64,000 nucleotides of DNA from VXRJ01 sp965246995 (GCA_965246995.1 OZ252008.1:2480001-2544000); one strand, 5' to 3'. Counted from the first letter of the stretch, positions 33,790 to 43,660 are shown. Notes: generated from the letters alone by a model not told the origin. Numbers and translations: made by a program.

Positions 33790-35640
33790 ATGGAACGGCG
33801 ATCCGTGCGGTTCCGGCCTCTCTTCACAACAGCCGTCCTCGCGGCGGCCGCGGGCCTCGTCGTCACTCTGCTGCTACCTCCGGCGGCGCGGGTCATTGAT
33901 CTGCCCCCGGCGTCCGACGCGCAGGCGGACGGGACGCGTGTTCTCGCCGGTGCTTTCGACCACACGGTGCGCGGGGCGTACCACGTCCACAGCCGTCGCT
34001 CGGACGGGAGCGGTACCGTGCCGGAGATTGCGACCGCTGCCGCCGCGGCGGGCCTCGACTTCGTAATCCTCACCGATCACGGCGACGCGACCAGTATCGC
34101 ATCGCCTGCGTACCACGACGGGGTGCTCATGATCGATGGCGTCGAGATCAGCACCGCCGGTGGGCACTATGCCGCGGTCGGTCTCGACGCTGCCCCGTAC
34201 CCGCTCGGAGGCGATGCGCGTGGCGTCATCGAAGATGTCCGCCGCCTGGGAGGTTTTGGTATCGCGGCGCATCCGACGTCACGGAGACCCGCGCTCGCCT
34301 GGTCCGACCCCTCGTTAGCCCTTGATGCGATCGAGTGGATAAACGGGGATACCGCGTGGCGCGACGAGAACTGGGCATCACTGCTGCGGGTCCTCTTCGG
34401 TTACTGGATTCGACCCTCCGAGAGCCTCGCCTTGCTGCTCGCGCGTCCCGAACCGGCTTTGGCGCTCTGGGACGAACTGACATCGGCTCGCCGCGTGGTG
34501 GGTCTCGGTGCGTTGGACGCCCACGCTCGCCTGGCGACCGGAGCGGACGACGAGGGATATGGCGGGGTGGGGAGCGCGGGCGACCGGTCCGAGGAAGCCG
34601 ACCTGCGCCTGCCGGACTACGAGCCTGTATTCCGCGCGATGTCGATTCAAGTCGAATTGGATCGGCCGCTTGGCGGTAGCGCGGGGCCGGACGCGGCGGC
34701 GATCCTGACGTCGTTGCGCAACGGACGGGTATATACGGTGGTCGACGCCGTCGCAGGCCCCGCCCGGTTCAGCTGGACCGGCGAGACTGTGGACGGGCAT
34801 CCCATCCGGATGGGGGAGTGGACCGCGGGGGACGCGCCGGTCACCCTCACTGCACGGATCGCCGCGCCGGATGATGCGACATTCACGCTGCGGCGCAACG
34901 GTGAGCCGGTCGTGGCCGGAGAGCCGGGTCCGACACTCACGTACCGGGCGCCGGTGGAGCCGAACCAGTGGACCGCGTACCGCATTGAGGTGTTTCTACC
35001 CGGAGCGCCCGGCAGTCCGCCGGTCCCCTGGATTGTGGGAAACCCGATCTTCGTGGGCGGGGGAGTGGCGGAAGCGGAAGTGGAGGCATTGCCGGAACCC
35101 GCCATCTCGGCCGAGAGCCCCGCGTCGGAACCGAGCGCTCCCGCAGCGGCTGGGAATCGACCGCTTGCCGGCGAATGGCGGGTGGAGCAGAACGACGCCA
35201 CAGTCTCCCTGACCTCGGACGTCCTCCGGCCGGGAGCGGATTCACCCGGCGGGCAGGTCCGCTTGACGTTCGAGCTGGGAAGCGACCCGGAGACGTACGT
35301 GGCCGCCGTCCATGCCATAGGACTGGGCGGCATGACCGGCGCGACGGCGATTCGCTTCGATGTCGAAGCGTCGCGCCCCATGCGCCCTTCCTTGCAGGTG
35401 AGACGGGGCGGTCCGGCCGGCAGCAACGGCGACCGCTGGCGTCGATCGTTCTACGCCGACCCGGAGCCGCGCACGGTAACGATCCCGCTCGATCAGTTCG
35501 CACCAGTCACGCCGGATCTGGCGCCGCGCCCGGACGCGGCAACGCTAGACAGCCTCCTCATCGTGATCGACACCGTCAACACGTCGCCCGGGACGGGCGG
35601 TGTCCTGACGATCACGGGGCCCCGCCTGCTTGTGCCGTAG
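33790..35640 (+). CDS. PHP-domain metal-dependent phosphoesterase-like exported protein
   Basis: The 616-aa protein has one N-terminal membrane segment or signal (about 10-32). A PHP domain (about 60-330) follows, with the ligand motifs YHVHSRRSDG, LTDHGD, GVEIST and AAHP. The second half is beta-rich: a domain with TFTLRRNGEPV, an Ala/Pro/Glu-rich linker (about 430-460), then a carbohydrate-binding-like domain at the end. The PHP ligands are present, so hydrolysis of a phosphoester is plausible, but the substrate is unknown. It converges with the fused lptF-lptG gene (13 bases apart). A short hairpin at 33725-33741 lies between metK and this gene. Confidence 0.8.
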   Translation: MERRSVRFRPLFTTAVLAAAAGLVVTLLLPPAARVIDLPPASDAQADGTRVLAGAFDHTVRGAYHVHSRRSDGSGTVPEIATAAAAAGLDFVILTDHGDATSIASPAYHDGVLMIDGVEISTAGGHYAAVGLDAAPYPLGGDARGVIEDVRRLGGFGIAAHPTSRRPALAWSDPSLALDAIEWINGDTAWRDENWASLLRVLFGYWIRPSESLALLLARPEPALALWDELTSARRVVGLGALDAHARLATGADDEGYGGVGSAGDRSEEADLRLPDYEPVFRAMSIQVELDRPLGGSAGPDAAAILTSLRNGRVYTVVDAVAGPARFSWTGETVDGHPIRMGEWTAGDAPVTLTARIAAPDDATFTLRRNGEPVVAGEPGPTLTYRAPVEPNQWTAYRIEVFLPGAPGSPPVPWIVGNPIFVGGGVAEAEVEALPEPAISAESPASEPSAPAAAGNRPLAGEWRVEQNDATVSLTSDVLRPGADSPGGQVRLTFELGSDPETYVAAVHAIGLGGMTGATAIRFDVEASRPMRPSLQVRRGGPAGSNGDRWRRSFYADPEPRTVTIPLDQFAPVTPDLAPRPDAATLDSLLIVIDTVNTSPGTGGVLTITGPRLLVP

Positions 35641-35653
35641 ACGCGCCGCCGCG

Positions 35654-38005
35654 TCAGGTCCGAACCGCGAACAGAAAGTAGCCGGCCGACGCGCCGAAGA
35701 AGATGTTGGGAGCCCAGGCGGCGACGATTGGCGCGAGGACGCCGGCGCTGCCGAAGGCGCCGAAAATACTGAGGATGATCCAGTAGGAGAAAGCAAGGGC
35801 GATCCCTACCCCGACACCGTACAGGGTCCCGCGAGGCCCGGTCGTCACCGCGAACGGGATCGCGATCAGCGTCAGGATCACCGTGACGAAGGGAAACGAC
35901 GCTTTCCGGTGCAGTGCGACGACCAGGCTCACGACATCGAAACCGCGCGTCCGCAGCTCTTCGATGTATCGCTGCAGTTCGTTGTAGTTCATCAGCTCTG
36001 CGTCCGGGAGTTCCGCCGCGAATACATCCGGAGGCGCAACCGCCGGCAGCAATCGCTCCGCGTCACGCCGGTACGCCGCATCGTCCGACGCCGCGGCGGA
36101 AAAGTCCCGTTCCCAGACATCGCGGCCGTCCCAGGTTCCGGCTGCGGCATCGAACGTCGCTTGTGCTACATAAGTTCGGCGCCCGAGCGACCAGCGGCGT
36201 CCCTCGAACTCGAAGATCGACAATGCGCCCAGTTCATGCCGCTCCTGATCGAAGTGGAGATAGTGGTAGATGTCGCCCTCGTCATTGACTAGCCACCGGC
36301 GGCTCAGTGCATCGAAGACCTGAACGCGCCCGGTCCGGATCTGCTGATCGAGCGCTTCCGCCTGCCGATTCGCCCGGGCGAGTATCGTCTCGGACAGTAC
36401 GAACAGGCAGCCGCTCCAGATCAGGCTGAAGGCAAGAATCGGCAGCACTATCCGGTACAGGCTGATACCGCACGCCTTCATGACGGTCAGTTCGTTGGTC
36501 CGGGTCAGGATGCCGATGGTCACGAGCGTCGCGACTAGTCCGGCTATCGGCAGGACGTAGTAGATGAACTGCGGCGTGGCGTACCAGAGGTGTTCGAGCA
36601 ACATCAAGCCGCTCGCCTGTTCCTTGAACAGGTTGTCGGAGAGCTCGATGAACTGCGTGATGTAGAAAATCCCGAGCAGGCCGACGAACGCCAGAGCGAC
36701 CCATCGGAGGTACATCCCCGTAACGTACCAATCCAGGATGCTGACGCCGGCCGTGGCCGATCCGGTCGGAACCGTGACAATCGCCCCATCGTTCACGCCC
36801 GCTTCATCGCCTGTCCCCGATCCCGTTGTGGTGTCCGCAGCCTGAGTTCGGCGGGGGAGAAGGCGTTGTGCCAGCGCAGCACCAGGCAGTCGGCGGTCGG
36901 CTCGGCCGGCGCGCCAGCAAACCAGAGCGATTCCCGCGATCCCCAGGACGATGTTCGGTAGCCACCGCGCCAGATGGGGCGAGATTCGTTGGCCCATGGC
37001 CATGGCTTCCCCGGTGTACATCACGATGTAGTAAGCGAAGATCACGCCAATGCCCAGCGCGAAGCTGGCAAGGCGGCCGTCCTTTCGGTTACTGACCCCG
37101 AATGCCGCGCCCAGCAGCGTGAAGATGAAACAGGCGATCGGGATCGAGAACTTCTGGTGCAGATACAGGATCGGCGCGTGGGGAGAAAGCCCGTCTTCGC
37201 GCATCTCCTGGGCCCGTTCGCGAAGTTCCGGGATTGTCATCTCCGCATAGCCTTGTTCGGGACCTTCCACCGGAAAGAGTGATGACGCGTCGACCTGAAT
37301 CAGCAGATCCTCGAACGCGTGCCGCTCGTAGCTCTCCGGCAGCGCAGGATCGACATGGTGGCGCGTGCCGCGCGTCAACGCGATATCAACCGTCTGCCGG
37401 TCCTGATTGACAACGATTTGGCCGCGTTCGGCCACATAGATGTCCGGTTGGTTCGCTTCCCGGACATCTGCCAGGAAAACATCCGACCAGCCACCGCCCG
37501 TCTGGGAGACTTCCTGGACGTAGAGCACCAGATTGGGGAAGTCGTCCGCATGAAAGACCCGAGGCTTTACCTCCCCCTCCGCGCGATTCGCCATCACCCG
37601 GAACACCAGTTCCTGGAACGACTGGTTCGCCCGCGGAACGACATCGACCATGATCCAGCAATTGATCGCTGCCGAGATCGTCGCAAGCAGCAGGAGGGGC
37701 GCGAGAATCCGTCCGAAGCTGATTCCGCATGCCTGCATCGCCACCATCTCGCGGTCGCTTGAGAGGCGCCCGAGGGCCATCAGGACACCGAGCAGCAGGC
37801 CCATCGGGATCGTGATTGCGAGCGACTGCGGCACCAGGAGCACCAGCAACCGCACGATCTCACCCGGAGCTATTCCCATGCCGATCAGTTCTTCGGCCCG
37901 GTCGCGAAGCGGCGGGAGCAGGAGCAGACACGTGAAGACCAGGAGCGACAGGAGGAAGGGCGGGATGACCTCCCGAACGATGTACCGACTGGTGATACGA
38001 AACAT
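35654..38005 (-). CDS. LptF-LptG fusion, lipopolysaccharide export permease
   Basis: LptF and LptG are the two membrane halves of the LptB2FG ABC exporter that extracts LPS from the inner membrane. Here one 783-aa frame holds both. The first YjgP/YjgQ unit (about 1-365) opens with ITSRYIVREVIPPFLLSLLVF. A linker rich in Thr/Gly/Asp (about 385-415) leads to a second unit (about 425-783) starting DWYVTGMYLRWVAL. Each has the six-helix layout with a periplasmic beta-jellyroll in the middle. In most bacteria they are separate genes of about 360 aa each. LptB is encoded 15 kb away at 52936. Confidence 0.9.
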   Translation of the reverse strand: MFRITSRYIVREVIPPFLLSLLVFTCLLLLPPLRDRAEELIGMGIAPGEIVRLLVLLVPQSLAITIPMGLLLGVLMALGRLSSDREMVAMQACGISFGRILAPLLLLATISAAINCWIMVDVVPRANQSFQELVFRVMANRAEGEVKPRVFHADDFPNLVLYVQEVSQTGGGWSDVFLADVREANQPDIYVAERGQIVVNQDRQTVDIALTRGTRHHVDPALPESYERHAFEDLLIQVDASSLFPVEGPEQGYAEMTIPELRERAQEMREDGLSPHAPILYLHQKFSIPIACFIFTLLGAAFGVSNRKDGRLASFALGIGVIFAYYIVMYTGEAMAMGQRISPHLARWLPNIVLGIAGIALVCWRAGRADRRLPGAALAQRLLPRRTQAADTTTGSGTGDEAGVNDGAIVTVPTGSATAGVSILDWYVTGMYLRWVALAFVGLLGIFYITQFIELSDNLFKEQASGLMLLEHLWYATPQFIYYVLPIAGLVATLVTIGILTRTNELTVMKACGISLYRIVLPILAFSLIWSGCLFVLSETILARANRQAEALDQQIRTGRVQVFDALSRRWLVNDEGDIYHYLHFDQERHELGALSIFEFEGRRWSLGRRTYVAQATFDAAAGTWDGRDVWERDFSAAASDDAAYRRDAERLLPAVAPPDVFAAELPDAELMNYNELQRYIEELRTRGFDVVSLVVALHRKASFPFVTVILTLIAIPFAVTTGPRGTLYGVGVGIALAFSYWIILSIFGAFGSAGVLAPIVAAWAPNIFFGASAGYFLFAVRT

Positions 38006-38026
38006 CTGATTGCGCTGCGCTACCTG

Positions 38027-38056
38027 ATCCTATCGGCCGCGTTGGCGGCGGGCCAA
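38027..38056 (-). promoter_or_regulatory. Candidate promoter of the lptF-lptG fusion gene
   Basis: Reading the minus strand, TTGGCC (38056-38051) and TAGGAT (38032-38027) are 18 bases apart and end 22 bases before the ATG at 38005. Each matches the consensus at four of six positions. Confidence 0.4.
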
Positions 38057-38182
38057 CCCGGTCTCGCGCCTTGAACGCCCGCCGGGCCGGACTCTTGACG
38101 CGCCACCGGGCGATTCCGCGAGCCTTTGAAGCGCCGGCCAGCGGCGCGGTGACCGGGCAACCGGGGTCAAAACCTTCATCGG

Positions 38183-38201
38183 ACGTTGGCGCAGCCAACG
38201 T
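38183..38201. repeat. Perfect 8-bp inverted repeat in the parB-lptFG gap
   Basis: ACGTTGGC and GCCAACGT flank a three-base loop in the 285-base non-coding stretch 38006-38290. There is no T-tract on either strand, so it is not a standard terminator. The rest of the stretch holds a short AT-rich patch (38203-38227) and no gene I can support. Confidence 0.45.
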
Positions 38202-38290
38202 CTGATAAGATGTGTTATGTTAACTTTGTGGTCTGGCGCGGTCCTGGAATCGCGCGACAGCCCCCCGCTTGAGGACTCTTACTATCGGGC

Positions 38291-39112
38291 TCAGTCGTTC
38301 TGCTGACGCAGCTGATCGAGGATCTGTTCCAGTGCGTCGATCAACTCCCCGCGCGGCACTCTCGACTTCCGGAACGCCAGTCGGAGGTTGAACGTCTTGT
38401 TGGGGGCTGCGTAGCTGTAGATGAACGGCTTTGGCCGGCGCCCCGCCTGCTGGCGGGCCGCGCGAGCCTGCTTGCGAGTCGCGGCTCCGTCGCGCGTCAA
38501 CCGCTCGATCAGCTTCGTCATGGCCTCGGGCGTGCGTTGCCGGACCACCTCCAGCAGCAGCGACTTGGACGAGATGTTGCCCAACTGGCACAGCTGCTTG
38601 ATCTCGCGCGGCATCGCCTGCAGCGCCAACGACTCGGTGATCGATGTCCGGGACTTGCCAAGGCGCCGCGCGAGCTCGGCGTGCGTGTGGCTGAATTTCT
38701 GTCCCAGGGTGTGCAGCGCCTCCGCCTCTTCGAACGGCGTCAGATCCTTGCGCTGCAGATTTTCGATCAGGGCGATTTCCAGGGTTTCCGAGTCGTCTGC
38801 CTGCCGGATGATCACCGGTATCTCGGTCAATCCCACCTGGATTGCGGCCTGGTATCGGCGCTCACCGGCGATGATGTGGAACCGGCCCTGTCGTTCGCGG
38901 ACTATGAGCGGCTCGAGGATCCCCTTCTCCGCGATGGACGCCATCAGTTCGGAGAGATCTCCCATCTGTTGCCGTGGCTGATCCGGGTTCGGGTCAATCC
39001 GATCGATGGGCATCAGCCTCCCGATCGGCTCGCCAGCCGACGTGGCCAGCGCCTCGACGTAATGCGCTTCGTGTCGCATCTGCACGGTCGCGGGCAGTCC
39101 TCGTCTAGGCAC
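38291..39112 (-). CDS. parB: ParB chromosome-partitioning protein
   Basis: ParB is a parS-binding CTP-dependent clamp that loads SMC and drives origin segregation with ParA. The 273-aa protein has the N-terminal ParB/Srx domain with IAGERRYQAA (CTP/arginine patch) and ENLQRKDLTPFEEAEA, then a helix-turn-helix (LARRLGKSRTSITESLAL) and a C-terminal dimerisation helix. It starts with a GTG at 39112 preceded by a well placed AGAGGTGA and overlaps parA by eight bases. No 16-bp parS palindrome was seen in this window. Confidence 0.95.
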   Translation of the reverse strand: MPRRGLPATVQMRHEAHYVEALATSAGEPIGRLMPIDRIDPNPDQPRQQMGDLSELMASIAEKGILEPLIVRERQGRFHIIAGERRYQAAIQVGLTEIPVIIRQADDSETLEIALIENLQRKDLTPFEEAEALHTLGQKFSHTHAELARRLGKSRTSITESLALQAMPREIKQLCQLGNISSKSLLLEVVRQRTPEAMTKLIERLTRDGAATRKQARAARQQAGRRPKPFIYSYAAPNKTFNLRLAFRKSRVPRGELIDALEQILDQLRQQND

Positions 39113-39860
39113 GGTCCATCACCTCTTCGCACAGGCTGTAGTAGTCCCTCGCGCCCGTGGAATGGGGCGCGAAGCTGAAGATCGACTCCTGGTAGGCCGG
39201 GCTTTCCTCCAGCCGGACGTTCCTGGCGATCACGGTCCGGAAGACCTTGTCGCCGAACACCTTCCGGATCTGGTCCTGTGTGTCGCGCCCCAGTGACGTG
39301 CGACGGTCGTGCATCGTGATCAGGACGCCCAGTATGTTCAGGCTCGGGTTGGCACGCTGTCGTACCTTTTCAACAGTCTCCAGGAGGTCGTCAGTTCCTT
39401 CCAGGGCGAAGTAGGAGGATTGAATCGGGATCAGCAGATGCGTCGACGCAACCAGCGCGTTGACGGTCAGTAGTCCCAGCGTCGGCGGGCAGTCGATCAC
39501 AATGAACTGGTAGTGGTCGCACACCGCCGCGATCTGGTCCTTCAGGCGGAAGTGTGCGTCCAGCTCTCCCCCCAGACGCGATTCCAGCTTGGCGAGCGCG
39601 ATACGCGCGGGTGCTATAGAGAGGTTCTTCTGGCTCGCCGGAAGGATGATTTCGCCGAGACCGCAGTTGCCGTCCGCGATCGCGTCGTAGACCGAGCGAT
39701 GTTCGGGATCGTGTTCGACGACCGACATCGTGCTGTTTGCCTGTGGATCCAGGTCGATCAGGAGCGTCGGCTTGCCGCGCATGGCTAGCGCCGAAGCCAG
39801 GTTGACGGAGGTCGTGGTCTTCCCCACTCCGCCCTTCTGGTTGGCTATGGCGACGATCAT
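39105..39860 (-). CDS. parA: ParA-family chromosome-partitioning ATPase (Soj)
   Basis: The 251-aa ATPase has the deviant Walker A KGGVGKTT at residues 9-16, LLIDLDPQANST as the A' motif and IVIDCPPTLGLL as Walker B. It binds DNA non-specifically in its ATP form and moves ParB-bound origins. A much longer open frame reaches 40034, but the ATG at 39860 gives the standard MIVAIANQKGG opening. It precedes parB in the same transcript. A 177-base stretch (39861-40037) separates it from the DUF151 gene and contains nothing else I recognise. Confidence 0.95.
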   Translation of the reverse strand: MIVAIANQKGGVGKTTTSVNLASALAMRGKPTLLIDLDPQANSTMSVVEHDPEHRSVYDAIADGNCGLGEIILPASQKNLSIAPARIALAKLESRLGGELDAHFRLKDQIAAVCDHYQFIVIDCPPTLGLLTVNALVASTHLLIPIQSSYFALEGTDDLLETVEKVRQRANPSLNILGVLITMHDRRTSLGRDTQDQIRKVFGDKVFRTVIARNVRLEESPAYQESIFSFAPHSTGARDYYSLCEEVMDRA

Positions 39861-40037
39861 GGGTCGATCCGCCGGCGCGTGGATAGACGCGGAGCCCTCG
39901 GCCGCAGCGGGAGATGGCGTGATTCTAGGAACCGCGCCGGGACCTGTCAAGAAACCCCGCCGGACGAAATGTCGTGGGAGACCAAAAGGCCGTGGAATTG
40001 CGGTGTGATTGTGCGATTGTCGGCCGGCCGACAATCG

Positions 40038-40523
40038 TCACATCTTGTACTTGCCGAGGTCTTCGGTATCGAGGCTCTCGAGCCAGCGAGTGAGCCGTTC
40101 GGCGTCGTTCTTGCCGGGAGTGAACTCCAGGCTCTTGGCGCTGTCGATAACCGCGTCCTCGACGAAGATCGGTGCGCTCACGCGGAGCGCGAGCGCGATG
40201 GCGTCGCTCGGCCGTGCGTCTATGGCGACGACATCCCCGCGGATGTGAACGTAGATCAGCGCGTAGAAGGTGTTCTCCTTGAGATCGGAGACGACGATCT
40301 TCTCCACCGTTCCATCGAGTCCGGCGACCATGTTGCCCAGGAGGTCGTGGGTCATCGGGCGCGGCGTCGTGATGTTCTCGATCTGGATCGCGATCGCATT
40401 CGCCTCGAACACGCCCACCCAGATCGGCAGCACACGATCGCCTGCGTCGTCGCGCAGGATGACGATCGGCGTGCTGGTAATGGGGTCGACCATGAGCCCC
40501 TTGATGGTCATCTCGATTTGCAT
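40038..40523 (-). CDS. DUF151-family bifunctional nuclease
   Basis: The 161-aa protein matches the BFN/DUF151 family, with LPIWVGVFEANAIAIQIE, RPMTHDLLGNM and DARPSDAIALALR in order. Homologues in plants and bacteria act on DNA and RNA, but their role is poorly defined. I chose the ATG at 40523 because it gives the normal N-terminus (MQIEMTIKGLMVDP) and overlaps the miaB stop (TGATG). The pairing with miaB in one transcript hints at an RNA-related task. Confidence 0.9.
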   Translation of the reverse strand: MQIEMTIKGLMVDPITSTPIVILRDDAGDRVLPIWVGVFEANAIAIQIENITTPRPMTHDLLGNMVAGLDGTVEKIVVSDLKENTFYALIYVHIRGDVVAIDARPSDAIALALRVSAPIFVEDAVIDSAKSLEFTPGKNDAERLTRWLESLDTEDLGKYKM

Positions 40524-41842
40524 CAGATCATCTCGCCCCAGAGGCTGTTCCGACCGGCCCGTCGCACCTCGACGTTCAGTAGTTGTCCGATGCAATCCGG
40601 CCCCGCCTCGAAGTTGACCGCGGTGTTGCCGCTGGTCCGTCCGGTGTACTCGGTGGGGCGTTCCCGCCGCCGGCTTGGCGCGTCAGCCAGAACCGTCACC
40701 CGCTCGCCCACCATCGCTTCGTGGAGCGATTGCTGAATCTCCTGCTGCGCCGCCTGCAGGACACTCAGCCGCCGTCCCTTCTCTGCCTCCGGAACCGTCT
40801 CGGGCATCCGGCGACGCGCCAGCGTGTTCGGCCGCTCGGAATACTTGAAGGAGAACATACCGTGGTAACGCACGCTCTCGGCGAGGCTCAGAGTCTGTTC
40901 GAAGTCGTCCACCGTCTCTCCTGGGAACCCGACAATAATATCGGTCGATAGTGCTATCTCCGGCACTGCCGCACGGATTTCATCGATCAGTTCGAGATAG
41001 CGTTCCCGGGTGTGGCGACGCCGCATCAGGCTCAGGATCCGGGTGGATCCGGATTGCACCGGCAGGTGCAGGTGCTTGCAGACCTTCGGGAGATCGCGGA
41101 TCGCTTCGACTAGCCGTCCGGTGACGTGACGCGGATGGGGGCTGGCGAACCGGATTCTGTCGATTCCCTCGATGTCCTGGATCAACTCCAGCAGTCGGGC
41201 GAAGTCGCAGTCGGGCCGATCGGGCGCCTGATAGTGGTTGACTATCTGCCCTAGCAGCTGCACTTCGCGGTGTCCCGAGGCGGCAGCCTCCTCCACCTCT
41301 CCAAGGATCTCGGCCGCCGGCCGCATCCGCTCATGGCCACGCGTGTAGGGGACGACGCAGAACGCGCAGAAGTCGTTGCATCCCTCGATGATGGTTACGA
41401 AGGCCTTTACCGGATCGTTGCGAACCGCGACGCCGAGCGGGAACGAGACAGTGTCGTAGGGATGGGTGTCGACCTGTGGGACACGGGTGCGTTGGGCCGT
41501 CTCGATGGCCTCCGGCAGTCGGGCCAGTGCCTGCGTCCCAATCACGACATCGATCATGGGTGCCCGGTCGAGGAGCTGATTCCCTTCTTGCTGCGCCACA
41601 CAGCCGGTGACTGCGATGATCGGCCGCTCCTCTACCCCGACGTGGCGGTAGCGGTCGAGGCGCGCGAACAGTTTTTCCGCCGCGCGCTCGCGCACGCTGC
41701 AGGTGTTCACCACCACGAGGTCTGCCCCGTCCGCCGACGGCGCCGGCGCATAGCCCGCCCCGTGCAGGAGGCCAGCCAGCCGCTCGCTGTCGTGGACGTT
41801 CATCTGGCATCCGAACGTCTCGATGTTGTAAGTCCTTTGCAT
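40523..41842 (-). CDS. miaB: tRNA-2-methylthio-N6-dimethylallyladenosine synthase
   Basis: MiaB is a radical-SAM enzyme adding a methylthio group at A37 of tRNAs. The 439-aa protein has the N-terminal UPF0004 domain with three cluster cysteines (ETFGCQMN, NTCSVRE, TGCVAQ), the radical-SAM motif CNDFCAFC, and a C-terminal TRAM domain. SFKYSERPNT supports MiaB over RimO or MtaB. It is coupled to the DUF151 gene downstream. Confidence 0.95.
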   Translation of the reverse strand: MQRTYNIETFGCQMNVHDSERLAGLLHGAGYAPAPSADGADLVVVNTCSVRERAAEKLFARLDRYRHVGVEERPIIAVTGCVAQQEGNQLLDRAPMIDVVIGTQALARLPEAIETAQRTRVPQVDTHPYDTVSFPLGVAVRNDPVKAFVTIIEGCNDFCAFCVVPYTRGHERMRPAAEILGEVEEAAASGHREVQLLGQIVNHYQAPDRPDCDFARLLELIQDIEGIDRIRFASPHPRHVTGRLVEAIRDLPKVCKHLHLPVQSGSTRILSLMRRRHTRERYLELIDEIRAAVPEIALSTDIIVGFPGETVDDFEQTLSLAESVRYHGMFSFKYSERPNTLARRRMPETVPEAEKGRRLSVLQAAQQEIQQSLHEAMVGERVTVLADAPSRRRERPTEYTGRTSGNTAVNFEAGPDCIGQLLNVEVRRAGRNSLWGEMI

Positions 41843-41925
41843 CGCCGGTCTGAGCCTACCCTGACTATCGGTCGCGGCGACAGGTGGATGTGTCGTCTGC
41901 CCACACTGCGCTTTCGCCCCGCGCT

Positions 41926-43584
41926 TTAACTTTCGCCTTTCGCTTTCGCCTGCGCTGCGGCCCGCGCGAGCAGCTCCTTTGCTCCAGCCAGTGCTGCCCC
42001 GCTGGCGCTTCCGGTCATCAGTCGAGCCAGTTCCACGGCGCGCCGCTGGGGCGGGAGCCGTTCGATCCGCGTCCGGGTCCGACCTCCCTGCATTTCCTTA
42101 GCCACATGGAAGTGCGTCGTCGCATGCGCGGCCAGTTGCGGAGCGTGGGTCACGCAGAGCACCTGGAAGCGCTCGCCCAGGGCGCGCAACCGCTCCCCTA
42201 CCCTGTAGGCCGCATCGCCCCCGATACCGGCATCTACTTCATCGAAGACGAGTGTCTTGCCGGCGTCGTCGGTCGTCGCAAGTGTCTTGAGGGCGAGCAT
42301 GACGCGTGACAACTCTCCGCCCGATGCGACGGTCGAGAGCGGTCGAAGCGTTTCACCCGGGTTGGCCGAGAAGAACAGCTCGGCGTCGTCCGTGCCTCGG
42401 GCACTCCAGCGCGCCTCGTCGAGGCTGGTCTGGAGCCGTAGCTCGAACCGGCCATTGGCGATAGCCAGGTCCTCTACTTCCGCTTCGAGGGCCGGAGACA
42501 ATGCCCTCGCCCACCGAGCCCGCTCGGTGGACAGCGCTTCCGCAGCCTCCAGATAGGAATCGCGCGCCGCCTCGAGCGTCAAGGTCAACGCCGCACGTTG
42601 GGCAGTGTCATCCCCCGAACGATCGAGTTCGGCCACAATCGAGCGTCGGCGCTCCAGAACGATATCCAGGTCGCCGCCATACTTCTTCGCCAGGCGCTCG
42701 ATGTCGGCAAGTCGCGACTCGACCTGGGCCAGACGGTCGGGCGCGGTATCGATGTCGGCGGCGCACGAGCGCAGGGTCCGAGCCAGATCATCGAAGGTCG
42801 CGTCGATGGTGGCCCGTGTCTCCAGATAGGGAGCGAAGGAGGGGTCGAGTCGCGCCAGTTCTTCTACATGACGCCAGACCGTGGCGAGTACAGAGACGAT
42901 CGAGTCATCCTGCTCGTAGAGCGCGCCATAGGCGCCGCCGGCGAGTGCGTGGATCCGCTCGGCGTTCGCCAGCCGCCGCCGTTCGGTCAGGAGCTGCCCA
43001 TCCTCGCCCGACTGCGGTGCGACTCGATCGATCTCGGCCAATGCAAAGGTGAGCGCGTCGATTCGTTCCGCCCGCCCGCGGGCGTTCCGCTCCGCTTCGG
43101 CAAGCTGGACACGTGCCTCGCGCCACCGCTCGTGCCGGGCTCTCACGGTGCCGATCAGGTCGACGGCGGTTCCACTGCCCCCGAAGGCATCCAGCATGCC
43201 GAGGTGAGTCCGGGGATCGAGCAGCGCCTGGTGCGCGTGCTGGCCGTGGATATCGAGCAGCTTGGCGCCGAGCGTCCTGAGTGTGGTGGTTGAACTCAAC
43301 GCGTCATCGATGAAAACCCGCCCTCGTCCGGTGGCCGGCACTTCCCGCCGTACGATCGTTTCGTTACCCCAGGTCGTTTCGAACGCTGCCTGCACCACCG
43401 CGCGCTCCGCGCCGGTCCTTACGGCGCTGGCGCTACCCCGCTCGCCCACCAGGAGGCCGAGCGCGCCCACGATGATCGACTTGCCGGCGCCCGTTTCGCC
43501 GGTGAGGACGTTGAATCCCGGTTCGAACTCGCATTCGAGCGTGTCGATGATGGCAAGGTCGCGAATACCGAGAAAGCGGATCAT
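41926..43584 (-). CDS. recN: DNA repair protein RecN
   Basis: RecN is an SMC-like ATPase acting at double-strand breaks. The 552-aa protein has Walker A TGETGAGKS (28-36), two coiled-coil arms in the middle (about 150-360), the ABC signature ASGGELSRVMLA (about 425-436) and Walker B VFDEVDAGIGG. Length and order are as in the family. It lies alone, 83 bases upstream of miaB on the same strand, and diverges from the tol operon. Confidence 0.96.
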   Translation of the reverse strand: MIRFLGIRDLAIIDTLECEFEPGFNVLTGETGAGKSIIVGALGLLVGERGSASAVRTGAERAVVQAAFETTWGNETIVRREVPATGRGRVFIDDALSSTTTLRTLGAKLLDIHGQHAHQALLDPRTHLGMLDAFGGSGTAVDLIGTVRARHERWREARVQLAEAERNARGRAERIDALTFALAEIDRVAPQSGEDGQLLTERRRLANAERIHALAGGAYGALYEQDDSIVSVLATVWRHVEELARLDPSFAPYLETRATIDATFDDLARTLRSCAADIDTAPDRLAQVESRLADIERLAKKYGGDLDIVLERRRSIVAELDRSGDDTAQRAALTLTLEAARDSYLEAAEALSTERARWARALSPALEAEVEDLAIANGRFELRLQTSLDEARWSARGTDDAELFFSANPGETLRPLSTVASGGELSRVMLALKTLATTDDAGKTLVFDEVDAGIGGDAAYRVGERLRALGERFQVLCVTHAPQLAAHATTHFHVAKEMQGGRTRTRIERLPPQRRAVELARLMTGSASGAALAGAKELLARAAAQAKAKGES

Positions 43585-43660
43585 GGGAGAGAAAAAAGCG
43601 TATCACCAGACGGCGCAGAACCGTGGAGGTCACTTCGGGTACGCGTAGGGACTGCACGGT

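Noticed and set aside
38006..40037. parS centromere site near parAB
   Set aside because: No match to the TGTTTCACGTGAAACA type palindrome was seen here or elsewhere in the window.
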